DNA from: Alentia gelatinosa
Taxonomy: Eukaryota; Annelida; Polychaeta; Phyllodocida; Polynoidae
Length of the DNA stretch: 64,000 bases
Assembly (NCBI GenBank): GCA_950022655.1
Contig: OX465583.1
Span: 70,195,152-70,259,151 of the forward strand
Reading direction: 5' to 3'
The notes under the pieces were generated by a model. It searched no databases, was not told where the DNA came from, and saw only the letters and a list, made by a program, of their open reading frames with translations. The translations under genes and the position numbers were made by a program. Shown one piece after another: positions 1-9,630 of the stretch; positions within the stretch are counted from its first letter, which is position 1; every line of letters starts with the position of its first letter.

Positions 1-271
1 CACTAGTTTTGTGGCAAAAGTGTTAGACAGACATGAAAAGTGGCACCAACAGTGCAAGCAAGAACAGACAAAACGAAGTCACGTTTCATAACGCATGTCA
101 CATCTATTGTCGCATGTTTTGTCACAGTGTCGGTGTTGCAAACAGTGACACTACAGCGCCACTTGTGAAAGCTCTACTTGTGTTGTCAAGAAACTAGTCA
201 ACCCCAATATGTCTGAATGGTGTCACATACGCCATCTAGATATGTCATGAAACTAGTGAAACAGGTCCCAG
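1..271. repeat. Inverted-repeat element, family also at 57.4 kb
   Basis: The sequence begins with CACTAGTTTTGTGGC and the reverse complement of that end recurs near 246-259 (TCATGAAACTAGTG), followed by AAACAGGTCCCAG. A shorter relative with the same ends lies at 57440-57597. It is non-coding and probably a MITE. The left end may be cut by the window edge. Confidence 0.5.
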
Positions 272-292
272 CTGGCCTTGCCACATTGGTTG

Positions 293-486
293 CACCCCTC
301 TCATAAGATCTAACACTCTCTAAGTCGTAATATATACTCTCACTACGCTCTATGAAGAAGAATTCTTAACGAACTAGGCTTAGAGCTTTGAGAATCCACT
401 GGCCTGCCTCCCATGCTAAATACGAACATCAATGCAAACCAAAGATTCCTATAATCTCAATGATGCCACCTAGTGGGAATACTGCG
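293..486 (+). repeat. CACCCCTCTCATAAG family element (family F1), partial
   Basis: This copy starts CACCCCTCTCATAAGATC and runs through the family landmarks GAATTCTTAACGAACTAGGC, CTGGCCTGCCTCCC and CTCAATGATGCCACCTAG. Other copies are at 1349-1850, 2690-2868, 26365-26572, 30222-30421, 40650-40890, 46735-46955 and 63009-63165. It is non-coding and its transposase class is unknown. Confidence 0.6.
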
Positions 487-877
487 TGTATTGATATGAG
501 ATACTCATATCAATTTGGGATTGCCTGCTCACCGGTATAATCTGAGGGCTTCAACGTTAGCATTACTTTTAAATAACGCAACCACTAGGATATCATTGCA
601 AGTATCGCCCATGTTAATTGTAATCACTGATTCAGTATCGTTCTTAGTTTTAGAAACATCTCCGAGGGGCCTGTTTAAAAAGTTTTGGCCCTAGCGGAAG
701 AATCCTCCTAGGATCACGCCAACAATCCAAGACATATATATCTTCCCAATGTAACTAATGACTACTCCCGTAGCAAGGGAATTCCTGCATGATTAGTCTG
801 ATACAAGTGAATCCGGTCTTCGGTTAGGACAAATAGGCTGGCAGACATATCCTAAGAACTGCAGGTAATGCCACGTG
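487..877. other. No feature seen
   Basis: I see no coding signal and no repeat shared with the rest of the window. A poly-G run follows at about 878-894. Confidence 0.4.
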
Positions 878-899
878 AGGGGGGGGGGGGGGGGTGAAG

Positions 900-1229
900 A
901 TATTAGAGGGAAACTATGTTCCGGTGAAAGGAAGTCAAAGTTACGAGGTAAGGCTTGGAAAAATTACTGCCCAAGGCCCTGGCCGCGGGCAGTAATTTTT
1001 CCAAGCCTTACCGAGTAATTTTGACTTCCTTTCACTGGTACTTGGTTTCCCTATTCCTATATACCTTCAAATGTGGTTTAATAAAGACAATCTGATTAGT
1101 CTAAATGTCAACCTTGGGTAGTATACGGCAACCTTGGGTAGTATACCAACCTTGGGTAGTATCAGATAGTTACTCCACCCCCCAGAGCGTGGTGTAAGCA
1201 TAGAGTGTACAGCCATAGGTATATAGGAA
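900..1229 (-). mobile_element. ATIR-hairpin element, TTCCTATATACC family
   Basis: A near-perfect hairpin (about 906-1050; arms carry AAAAATTACTGCCC and GGGCAGTAATTTTT around a GC-rich tip) is joined to a segment bounded by TTCCTATATACC (about 1055) and GGTATATAGGAA (1218-1229). Three tandem copies of CAACCTTGGGTAGTATAC lie inside. Homologues with the same layout are at 15260-15640 and 35188-35616. It is non-autonomous; the Helentron-like assignment is inference. Confidence 0.6.
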
Positions 1230-1348
1230 TTCACCTTTCCCACACTGTCGTTTCATATAAAATACCATTACATTTCCGTCCTGTATACGCCTCATCTATA
1301 GTTTTTTGTTACAACCTTCTTAATTTCATTTTTTCCACAAATACGATC

Positions 1349-1850
1349 CACCCCTCTCATAAGACCTCTCACTCTCTAAGTGGTATTCTGTACTCTCACT
1401 ACGCTCTATAGGAGAAGAATTCTTAACGAACTAGGCTTTGCGCCTAGAGAATCCACTGGCCTGCCTCCCATGCTAAACACGTACTGAAGAAGAAACCATC
1501 AAGTTTAGGACAAAGTCGTCGTTCTCCACTAGTTTGATGCGGTGTGATATGAACGAGGCGACAGCCGAGTGAATATCAGTAGCATTCAAACGAATTGGAG
1601 AATGACTTCTTTGACCAAAACGAGTTGCTTTCTGTATTTATCTCACCCCTGTACACACTGAAGGAATGGACAACACATAGGATATAGACCATAGAGAAAG
1701 GACTGTAATACTCGTAGGGGCATGGAGAACGAATTCCCCATGTTAAGCCTATGAATATTTATTCCAGGGTCGAGATAAATCAATGCAAACCAAAGGTTCC
1801 TATAATCTCAATGATGCCACCTAGCAGGAATACTGTGTGCCAGTGGAGTG
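1349..1850 (+). repeat. F1 element interrupted by a nested foldback element
   Basis: F1 sequence (1349-1484) stops after GCTAAACACGTAC and resumes at about 1779 with ATCAATGCAAACC. In an uninterrupted copy (about 40740) these two pieces are contiguous. The 294 bp between them is a complete ATIR-hairpin element. Confidence 0.65.
1485..1778 (-). mobile_element. ATIR-hairpin element, TTATCTCACCCC family, nested in F1
   Basis: Read on the minus strand it begins TTATCTCGACCC and carries the inverted internal copy next to a hairpin whose arms contain TTTTGGTCAAAG and CTTTGACCAAAA. It ends GGTTTCTTCTTCA. Because the host F1 sequence is known from other copies, the ends can be placed, and no target-site duplication is evident. 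Related copies are at 19.6, 29.8, 33.2, 43.0, 44.4 and 61.9 kb. Confidence 0.65.
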
Positions 1851-2282
1851 ATCAAACCTATTTGGGAAGTTGTTGGGTTTTACTTGTTATGCCTAAACTT
1901 CAGTGTTGAATAAAGTTCGCTCATATTGCCCCTGAACCTTCTTAGTGTATAGAAAAGGGTTTTCATGCACGAGCCGAAACGGGCCCAGAGCTGGCAGGAT
2001 TTGGATTTAGCACACGGAGCAAAACAGCAACAGATCAACTCAGAAATAGACTACCGGCTTACCAGGTGCTAATTAATCATAAAAGTAGACGTCAGTAGTA
2101 AGAGCAATTGGATACCATTGGTGCTATTACTGAAAATGCGAGCAACAGATCACTTGAGAAAACTATTTATCATTCATTGGGGAAGGTATCAGACGTCTCA
2201 GTGGGTCCCCATAGCATAATGATTATCACAACGTCGGTCCAAGATAGGGAGTGTTAAGTGGGATGCACTGATATTATCATGA
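1851..2282. other. Non-coding; short block shared with 4.74 kb
   Basis: The stretch with GTGTTGAATAAAG and AGAAAAGGG (about 1895-1950) resembles 4730-4795. Nothing else is recognised. Confidence 0.3.
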
Positions 2283-2554
2283 AACTTCACGAAATTTCAT
2301 ATGATTGTTTATATGGCATGAGTTGTCTTTGCGGAATGATATCACGCAGCGAAGCTGTGTGATATCTGTAGCAGAAGACAATGAATGCCATGTAAACAAT
2401 TATATGAAATTGAGTGGTGTTTAGATTTTATCCTACCCTGTCACATGTTTTTAACTTCATATGTCACCAGTGGCATATAAATAATTTATGGCATAACCGT
2501 GGCATAGTCACACCATGTTAAGTCTATGGAGGTTTATATGCGGGGTAGGATAAA
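2283..2554 (-). mobile_element. ATIR-hairpin element, TTTATCCTACCC family
   Basis: A hairpin (about 2283-2420, tip near GCAGCGAAGCTGTG) adjoins a segment bounded by TTTTATCCTACCC (about 2427) and GGGGTAGGATAAA (to 2554). An almost complete second copy lies at 63440-63735 in the same orientation. The segment carries the conserved GTTAAGTCTATGG box seen in the other families. Confidence 0.6.
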
Positions 2555-2689
2555 CTTATGTACTGATATACCTGGGGCAGATGTACTTCACACCTTTCTC
2601 CCAGTCACAGACAATTCTTTTTTGGTACAAAATTGTCATGCTTTTACCAGTCCCAAGGAAAAATGACGACTTTGAATTACATGGCCTGC

Positions 2690-2868
2690 CTCCCGTGCTA
2701 AAGACGTACATGAATGCAACCCAAAATCAATGAGGAGGCTGTGTGCCAGTGGATTCTCAAGGCTCTAAGCCTAGTTCTTTAAGAATTCTTCTCCCATAGA
2801 GTGCAGTGAGAACCTTGTACAGAATACGACTTAGAAAGCGTGAGATCTTATGAGAGGGGTGCGCCTTC
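2690..2868 (-). repeat. F1 element, minus strand
   Basis: It shows GGCCTGCCTCCCGTGCTAAA, GTGGATTCTCAAGGCTCTAA, AAGAATTCTTCTCC and ends CTTATGAGAGGGGTG. It is shorter than other copies, with the middle partly lost. Confidence 0.55.
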
Positions 2869-2884
2869 CACATCCAATTTGAGA

Positions 2885-3258
2885 AGTAGTCTCCCGGAAC
2901 TAGCCGTGGATTATAAGTGATTTACTATATACCCATGTCGTATATACTGTAAATATGCACCGTTTCGCCATATAACGTAAAAATACTGTACGGACCACTG
3001 GTACGTACACTAAAATAAGGACCACCTTGCCATACACGTTTATTAAGATATTGGTTGTTAAGGCAAATAAAATTAATGATTTAAAAAAAAGAATTTCGGG
3101 TATATAACGTCCAATCATGCTGTACAATTCACAGAATCGATGGTAATTTACAGTTTGTACGGAACTCAGCGTAAACGCCTCGGTCCATGAAACTTCAAAT
3201 TACCATCTCGTTCTGTGAATGGTACAGCATGGTCAGGACGTTCTATATAAGTATAAGT
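2885..3258. repeat. Foldback element with CATCTCGTTCTGTGAATG arms
   Basis: The right arm (about 3203-3250: ACCATCTCGTTCTGTG, ACAGCATGG, GGACGTTCTATATA) pairs with the left arm (about 3098-3150: TATAACGTCC, CATGCTGT, CACAGAATCGATGGT). The same arm motif recurs at 51870-51915 and 56925-56960. Confidence 0.5.
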
Positions 3259-3804
3259 GGCGTCGTTTGGTGTCTCGCCTGAGCTGGTGGTTAATAGTGG
3301 GAGGTAAGAATTGGTCGAAGGTTGCACTGCGGACACTTGAACTTTGCCCCTAGAACTGAAGGTGATCCTTGCCTCGATCTATTTGCCATAGGCTTGAGCT
3401 GTAGCCAACACGTGGAGGCTGTTTTTATGGGGTATGGTGGTAGGCAGGTGGTGGCTGTCTGGGGCATGTTGAATAATTTACGCTCTACATGAGGAGATGA
3501 TGCCCTTAGCCTGGGATAAATGTCCAAAGGCTTGACATTAGGAACTCGTACCCAACAGGCTTGCTAGTTTGTTTCCTTCTTTGTTTGTTTGGTTTGATTT
3601 AAAGTCCAGTCAACCATAGTAAGTTCTTACCAGACTGTCTCAAGGTTCTTTTACACCACAAGAGTGGTGATCAAATCTATGTGATGAATTTTGTCTACAA
3701 TGGAAGAACGCCCAATACAGGGTGAATCTGTATGTCTTTATACTGAACAGAAAAAAAATTCAGGTAAAAATCTCAGCCCTACACATTTACTTGGTGAGAG
3801 TTCT
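3259..3804. other. Non-coding, one family box
   Basis: Around 3508-3560 it has CCTGGGATAAATGTCC followed by GGCTTGACATTAGGAACTCG, a degenerate copy of the CATAGGCTTAACATT box common to the foldback elements (compare 7850 and 40443). No other feature is seen. Confidence 0.35.
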
Positions 3805-4672
3805 TTTACTTCCCACACCACATATACATGGTATGAGAAGGATTGGCCTTTGATATAGCAGTAAATGTACAACTTCCTGGGATGAAGGAGACAGGTGGCT
3901 GCACACCACACCACATAGACATAGTATGAGAAGGATTGGCCTTTGATATACAGTAGAACCCCGCCTAACGGACACCCCGCGTAAGCGGACACCCCGCGTA
4001 AGCGGACACCCCGCGTAAGCGGACACTTTTGCTTGGAACGGAAATTTTTCCCTCTATTAGATGTTTATTCTAACCCCATGTAAGCGGCCATCCCGCGTAA
4101 GCGGACACCCGGCGTAAGCGGACAGTTATTTCGGTACAAAAAGGCCTAAAACCCCGTGTAAGCGGACACCTCCGATGGACACCCTACCAAAAATAGATAA
4201 ATCTGTCTTTTTTTTCAGTGTTTATTAGTATATTCATAGAAAATACATTTTGTAATTCAAGGTTTAATAACTTCGGACCCAATTAAGATATCAGAAAATG
4301 GATTTCAGAACTATCATCGCCTCTGTCTACCCTACTTATCTGTATATAACACATTTATATTGGGCTGGAGGAAACTTGAAAACCCCGCGTAAGCGGCCAC
4401 TTTGGCTCGGAACGGAGGGTGTCCGCTTACGCGGCTTTTTACTGTAGTGGTTAATCTACCACTGCTGGGGATGAAGTAGAAAAGTAGGTGTACACCACAC
4501 CACATAGACATGGTATGGGAAGGACTGGCCTTTGATATAGCAGTAAGACTACCACAGCTGGGGATGGAGGAGAAAGATGGCTGCACACCACACCACATAG
4601 ACATGATATGAGAAGAAATAGCCTTTGATATAGCAGTAAATCTACTACTGCTGGGGATGAAGGAGAAAAGAC
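3805..4672. repeat. 93-bp satellite, interrupted by a Tigger-like MITE
   Basis: The CACATAGACAT landmark occurs at 3819, 3912, 4501 and 4594. The spacing is exactly 93 bp on each side of the insertion. Each unit carries GGCCTTTGATATAGCAGTAA. The array is split by the element at 3951-4444. Confidence 0.75.
3951..4444. mobile_element. Tigger/pogo-like MITE with TA duplication
   Basis: It starts CAGTAGAACCCCGCCTAACG and ends with the inverted equivalent (GGTGTCCGCTTACGCGG ... TTTTTACTG), flanked by TA on both sides (3949-3950 and 4445-4446). These ends match the known pogo/Tigger terminal repeat style and the TA target of Tc1/mariner elements. It is about 494 bp with no transposase frame, and internal repeats of CGCGTAAGCGGACACC are present. 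Joining the flanks restores the 93-bp satellite unit. Confidence 0.8.
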
Positions 4673-5095
4673 TGCTAGGGTCTGTTACCTAACTTATACC
4701 TAAAAAAGTACATAGATCATCCATAAGTGTTGAATAAAGCTGACCATACATCGTCCCAGGGTCTCGTTGGCGTACAGAAAAGGGTCTACATGTAAGAGGC
4801 TACATTATTCAACAGGTCCCTGGTGGCTGTATCCTTTGGTCACGTGACTGGCCTTTTTCTAACTGAGTGTTGACAGAGCCGTGGCCATTACTGAGACTCT
4901 GCGTGGGTCACGATTGTCTGTGTGTTTATACAATTTAGCCATCAATATATTTGATAAATTTTCTGCAAGCATAGCATGCCCTCTGGCCTGTGTAGCACTC
5001 TATATAGCCTACGAATGCATTACGGTGTATAGCACGGTAGTGGCAGGAAAAGAGAAACTGGAAAGTCAGATGCATTAGCATATATATGCATGATA
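4673..5095. other. No feature seen apart from a short shared block
   Basis: Positions 4730-4795 resemble 1895-1950. The small open frame at 4881-5078 has no recognisable domain. Confidence 0.3.
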
Positions 5096-5515
5096 CACGA
5101 TCTAGCCATTACCGCTGTATCCAATAGGATCCATTATCATCTCATTGTAGGGTCGGGTCAGTCTAGCGGTGGTTCTTTCGCTCTTTGAAAGAGGGCGCAG
5201 GATGTCAGTCCCTGCTGTGTAGTGATTTGGGTGAACCCTCGCACACATGTGTTGCGGGGTCACCTGCATTAGATAATTCGGCTTATATATAGTCATTCTC
5301 TCTGAGAAGAGTGACTGTTTGGATCCTTACATTGGTGGGTTTTCCAAACTCTCTCAGTGGTTAGGTGGGTCCAGTACTCCGGTATCTGGATTAGCCTCCC
5401 CGGCTTTACTTGGCACACAGTGCCAAGGTACTGTTCCTTGGTTGTGATCTAGCCAGGATCACTTCGGGAAGTCGTTAATAAACATCCATTGTTTATTAAA
5501 CTTGTGGAGTCTGGT
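5096..5515 (+). promoter_or_regulatory. LTR-like stretch: TATA box and poly(A) signal
   Basis: A TATA-like CTTATATATAG (about 5282-5292) is followed some 185 bp downstream by AATAAACATCC (about 5477), a layout expected of a solo LTR (U3-R-U5). Clear TG...CA ends and a target duplication were not found, so a host promoter or 3'-UTR fragment is also possible. A foldback element begins at 5518. Confidence 0.3.
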
Positions 5516-5517
5516 TT

Positions 5518-5829
5518 TTTATCCTACCCATAATAAAAAACTCCATAGGCTTAACATTGGGTCACTGTATTTGGTCTGGAGTTCAGAAAAATGAAAAATA
5601 TCGCTCTAGTGGGATACACTTGACAAATGACGTCATTTGTTAATGTAGAAGTAATTTAGACGGGTGGGGTAGGATAAATTCTAAACCAAACTTGAGTTAG
5701 TCATGTTATTATTCATCGCACTCCGGCAAGATCGCGTATTACTGCTCTCGGCTTTGCCTCGCGCAGTAATATGCAATCTTGCCGTCGTGCGATAAACAAC
5801 AACATGACTTACTCTTGTTTGGTTTCTCC
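5518..5829 (+). mobile_element. ATIR-hairpin element, TTTATCCTACCC family
   Basis: The segment runs from TTTTATCCTACCC to GGGGTAGGATAAA (to about 5684) with the CATAGGCTTAACATT box at about 5546. A hairpin (5690-5825) follows directly: arms ACTTGAGTTAG and CTTACTCTTGTTTGG, inner GCAAGATCGCGTATTACTG, tip TCGGCTTTGCCTCG. Related hairpins are at 16645 and 59300. Confidence 0.6.
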
Positions 5830-6279
5830 ATAGTGTGAATAGGTTTGTCCATACATACCGAAAATACTGAACCGACTTATGTAATTGCATGTAAGATGGC
5901 ATATTGCCGGGAAGGGAGTATATATGATCTTCCAGATGATAGGCATTCCTCCATAAGGCCACAGCCGGCGACCATTACAGCATAAATACTACATATTTAT
6001 CACACTGATGTTTATCTATCTGTTTATTTTTTTAATGAACTTAGATATTTTATTTTCAGAATATATCATGCACTCCCAGTAATATAAAGAGAAATCATGA
6101 AGGGACACTCAGATTTATGATATTATAAAACTTTCTACATGTATCAATTGCAAATGTACCTAAAAACAGAATTAAATGATGCTAACATATTGAGTATACC
6201 AAATAAAAGAAAGTATCAAGTATGTGGTTGACGTACCAAATACTATTGTACAGAAAAAAATGGGAGCCAAACCAGTTGC
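5830..6279. other. AT-rich, no feature seen
   Basis: No coding signal, structured repeat or recognised element is visible. Confidence 0.35.
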
Positions 6280-6622
6280 TTACACTACACAATTTTGGTC
6301 GGCAACTCTGACATTTTGCACCTCTTGACGACTTTTAACAGTAAATTGATAGAAATCATCTGATGTAAATGACAAGCAAGTGGTGACTGCAGATCATCTC
6401 ATTTCATCAGATTACTCAATACTAAATACCACCTGCGGACTATTGGACACGCTCTAATGCTGGCGACTATTTCAAGCCATTTAAAAAAATTGAATAAGTC
6501 ATTTAGATGGGCGGCGATTCTGTGAAAACCTAGTCGTCAGTGGACATTGCCACCACCTGAAGACTACTGGCTTGATGATCTACAGTTTTCACATATTTAG
6601 TTATCTAATGTAAACGCAAGTT
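6280..6622. repeat. TACACTAG...CTAATGTA inverted-repeat family
   Basis: The ends TTACACTACACAATT and AGTTATCTAATGTAAACG are inverted. Internal landmarks (GGTGACTGCAGATCATCT, GCGACTATTTCAAGC, GATTCTGTGAAAACCT) recur at 45401-45715 and 46188-46637. It is a non-coding MITE-like element. Confidence 0.55.
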
Positions 6623-6877
6623 AACACGACAACGGTGCTGTACCCTAATAATGGACCACTTCTGAAGAAAATGCGTATGAATCTAGCACATGTGAGATAA
6701 AACAAAAAAGCGCAGAGACCGAGAACAGAAAGATTCAGAAACTCTTCTGTACCAAGGAGTAAATACTGGGACAAATTGCCAGTAAACATCCACAATCTTG
6801 CTTGAGAAGATACCAAGGTAGTTCCTAGACCATACAATGATGCCACCACCGAACGACTTCAGTCGGTATGGACCTAA

Positions 6878-7268
6878 AGGCCAATGCCTACTACTGATTT
6901 CGGAACATTTATGTACCTTTGTCCACGATAAACGGAAGGTAATTTGTCTCAGCCAGGACATCCTAATAGAGTCGGCCGTAGTCAGTAGGTGTAGGACAGC
7001 TAGGCAAGGGTGACCCACTGAACCACCTCCTTAAAACGTCCTTTTGTTGCCGCAAGTTGTGGTTTCTATATTCCAAAATCGGTGATGAAAAGTTTATCAA
7101 CATGTTGATAAATCTAGTCATCGCCAACAGAACATTGGTAAATGGCCTTTGATTGGATGGCCGACACGGGCCGAGGTATTACATAATTTGCCTGAGACAA
7201 GTTCATCGACTCCTATACGATTTGCGAACTAATCATTCAACCCTTGATCGGTAGATGTGCATTGGGCT
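6878..7268. mobile_element. Harbinger-like MITE, TAA duplication
   Basis: The left end AGGCCAATGCCTAC and right end GGTAGATGTGCATTGGGCT are inverted repeats. TAA flanks both sides (6875-6877 and 7269-7271). A 3-bp TWA duplication is typical of PIF/Harbinger elements. Family members are at 27065, 28004, 36130, 36560 and 62614. Members share GTTTATCAACATGTTGATAA internally. Confidence 0.65.
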
Positions 7269-7271
7269 TAA

Positions 7272-7724
7272 TGTAAACGTATTACAAATGTAACAGAAAC
7301 GAGGAATACACTGCACACTGCACCGATGTTTAGACACTGGAGTGCAGTCATTGGCCATCACCAACCGACTTTTAGGAGAACTCAATAAATCGTTATCGTC
7401 GGCCAGTGGAAAATGGCTAATAAACGGACATAGTTTCCAGCATCCCAAAGAAAGCAATCCGATTGTATGTATTTTATATGAATTATATGTAGTAAGTTAG
7501 ACTGCGGTGCATTGTTATCATTCATAAGAGGCAAATGAAAAAGTTCCTCTCTTTCAGCAAAGTACATACATCCTGCCTTATAAATCACACGATATCCTTA
7601 AATGCTTGAGGTTATGGCAGAGGGAGATTGGATACCGAACAATAAAAAGGGAAATGGGACACAAGCTGCAGCATATAGATACATATCTTGGATGAAACAC
7701 CTTAAGATTGCGTAGCAGTTGCAT
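7272..7724. other. No feature seen
   Basis: It is AT-rich. Small frames on the minus strand (7233-7766) show no domain. Confidence 0.3.
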
Positions 7725-7990
7725 GCTATATAATATTATATACCTGTGGTCGTATCTCTTACTCATACTGCCCGCTCCTTCCCATGTCGAGTTGATGACC
7801 GTACAACATGTATGTGGCGTATGGGGTATGTACGTGGCATATGAGGTATTTATCTTAGCCTGGTATAAACGTCCATAGGCTTAGCATTACGAACCCGTTC
7901 TCAAAGGGGCTTGCGAGTACGGTAACTCGTTCTCAACAGGTGATAAAGAGATAAATATTTCCAGGTTAGGATAAAATCAGAAACATATTC
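7725..7990. repeat. Fragments of ATIR-type elements
   Basis: A TATTATATACCTGTGG start (about 7731) with the CATACTGCCCGCTCC landmark matches the 38.9-kb family. A second fragment (7850-7978) is bounded by TTATCTTAGCCTGG and CCAGGTTAGGATAAA and carries the CATAGGCTTAGCATT box. Confidence 0.4.
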
Positions 7991-8311
7991 GTGTTTGGTC
8001 TGAGTCCCTGTTCACTATCTTGTTTGGAGTGGTGAAATTGGTGACTAGATGAACCACTGCATTCGGCAATGGTCGATTTTCAGTTTTACCACATATATAT
8101 CACATTTCTTTTGTTTAAGTCTTTATGATTCTGGCCAATTTTACAAACATGGCTCAGCGAAACTGGACCGATTATCACTTCCTCATTGCAAAAGAGCAAA
8201 CATACTGCCACAGTAACCCTGTTTCCGTATAGTACTGTTCCCTGCTGCAGGCCGACATGATCATTTGGGTATATCAGGTGGTTAAGTGCTATACACTATT
8301 AACCAACTAGA

Positions 8312-9044
8312 TTTGCGAAGTAATTTGAATTATTCTGATATTGTGATGCTATTTAATTTCAGTGAGATAAATCGAGAACCACGCTCGAATAATAAGAATA
8401 CACACTATTCCACTCATTCGTATATGCCATAATCATCACTTGGCTTCGCCTCGATGATGATTGCAGCCAATCCCAAAATCGTGGAGTATTCTGTTGGAAT
8501 TATAGTAGGTGTATAGTACTACTTATTATTACATACCTATGGCCGAACATCTATGAAATACTACCCGCTGCTAGGGGTGCAGTATAATTAATGTTCGGGC
8601 GCACTGCGCCCGTTGTGAATATTCGGGCGCACTGTGACCATTGGGTCAATTGGTACATTTAATAAGTATCTAAAATGGCCTTGTTTTAATAATTAGGTAT
8701 GTAATAATAAGAAAACGTAGTGACTGAGTCCGTAGGGATGGCATTCTCGGCCTTTTTATGCCATAAATACGTCCCTCCGCCTGCGGCGTTGGGACGTATT
8801 TATGGCATTAAAAGACCTCGATCGGCCATCCCTTCAGGCTCAGTGACCACGTCTTCTCTTATTACCCACCGATTATGGAGTCTCTATAGGAAATGTATAG
8901 GGCATCAGCAAACAGCTACCCGGAGATTCTGACATGTCAGAATCTCCTGCAGGAGAATCTGGAAAAATAGTCCTGTCCATAATGAGGTCAAATCATCATG
9001 TACTTCGATATAAGTTTCTTGAATATTCATTCAATGTTAATTAT
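8312..9044. repeat. 733-bp direct duplication, left copy
   Basis: By eye this copy is identical to 13618-14350 at a constant offset of 5306 bp. It contains a hairpin (about 8380-8505, tip GGCTTCGCC) and an ATIR-hairpin element (8524-8880), so it looks like ordinary target DNA and not part of the retrotransposon. Its last six bases, AATTAT, are shared with the end of the B2 repeat of element 1. Confidence 0.85.
8524..8880 (+). mobile_element. ATIR-hairpin element, TATTACATACC family (also duplicated at 13830)
   Basis: TATTATTACATACCTATGGC (8524) and GGTATGTAATAATA (about 8697) are inverted. They are followed by a hairpin with arms ACGTAGTGACTGAGTCC and GGCTCAGTGACCACGT and inner arms GCCATAAATACGTCC and GGACGTATTTATGGC. 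The same layout is at 34872, 38888 and 48546. Confidence 0.55.
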
Positions 9045-9235
9045 AACGGAGGCGGAATTGGAATACAGGGGATTTATTTCAGTAAGACACGTTCATAGAA
9101 CTGTAGATTACATGGAATGTGAACATCGTAATCTTAGAAAAGTCATGAGTATTTAGTGTCCGTAGTAAATAGCCCTGAAATAGAAAATGTTCTCAAACGT
9201 GAGAAATCATGCCAAAGGGCATAGGCATAAATGCC
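9039..9235 (-). repeat. Element 1 B2 repeat
   Basis: This is a 197-bp direct repeat of 9418-9614 with an offset of 379 bp, starting AATTATAACGGAGGCGGAAT and ending GCATAAATGCC on the plus strand. It forms the outer 3' end of the element. Confidence 0.85.
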
Positions 9236-9417
9236 CTAGAACGTGAGTCTTTGACGAAAAAGGTGCGGGTGGGCGGGTTCCGAAGCAAACGCTGTCTTGA
9301 CGATCGCTGGAGGCGCCCTCTGTGGAGTACTGTGCGCATCTGCGACGGGATCGCGTAAGCGCTAGGTGGCGCCACACATTCCTCCCGTATAATTACTGCC
9401 AATTTCCAATTAGCCTC
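9236..9417 (-). repeat. Element 1 A2 core between the B repeats
   Basis: The 182-bp unique core lies between B2 and B1. In a complete Ngaro element it would match A1 at the 5' end, but no match exists near 13618. Confidence 0.7.
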
Positions 9418-9614
9418 AATTATAACGGAGGCGGAATTGGAATACAGGGGATTTATTTCAGTAAGACACGTTCATAGAACTGTAGATTACATGGAATGTG
9501 AACATCGTAATCTTAGAAAAGTCATGAGTATTTAGTGTCCGTAGTAAATAGCCCTGAAATAGAAAATGTTCTCAAACGTGAGAAATCATGCCAAAGGGCA
9601 TAGGCATAAATGCC
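9418..9614 (-). repeat. Element 1 B1 repeat
   Basis: It lies 17 bp beyond the recombinase stop codon and is indistinguishable by eye from B2. Confidence 0.85.
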
Positions 9615-9630
9615 AAACTTATTATTACAG

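Noticed and set aside
2900..3127. Small minus-strand frame 75 codons
   Set aside because: AT-rich, overlaps a foldback element, no domain.
8720..8932. 70-codon frame found twice (also 14026-14238)
   Set aside because: It lies in a foldback element inside the duplicated flank; duplication, not selection, explains the identity.
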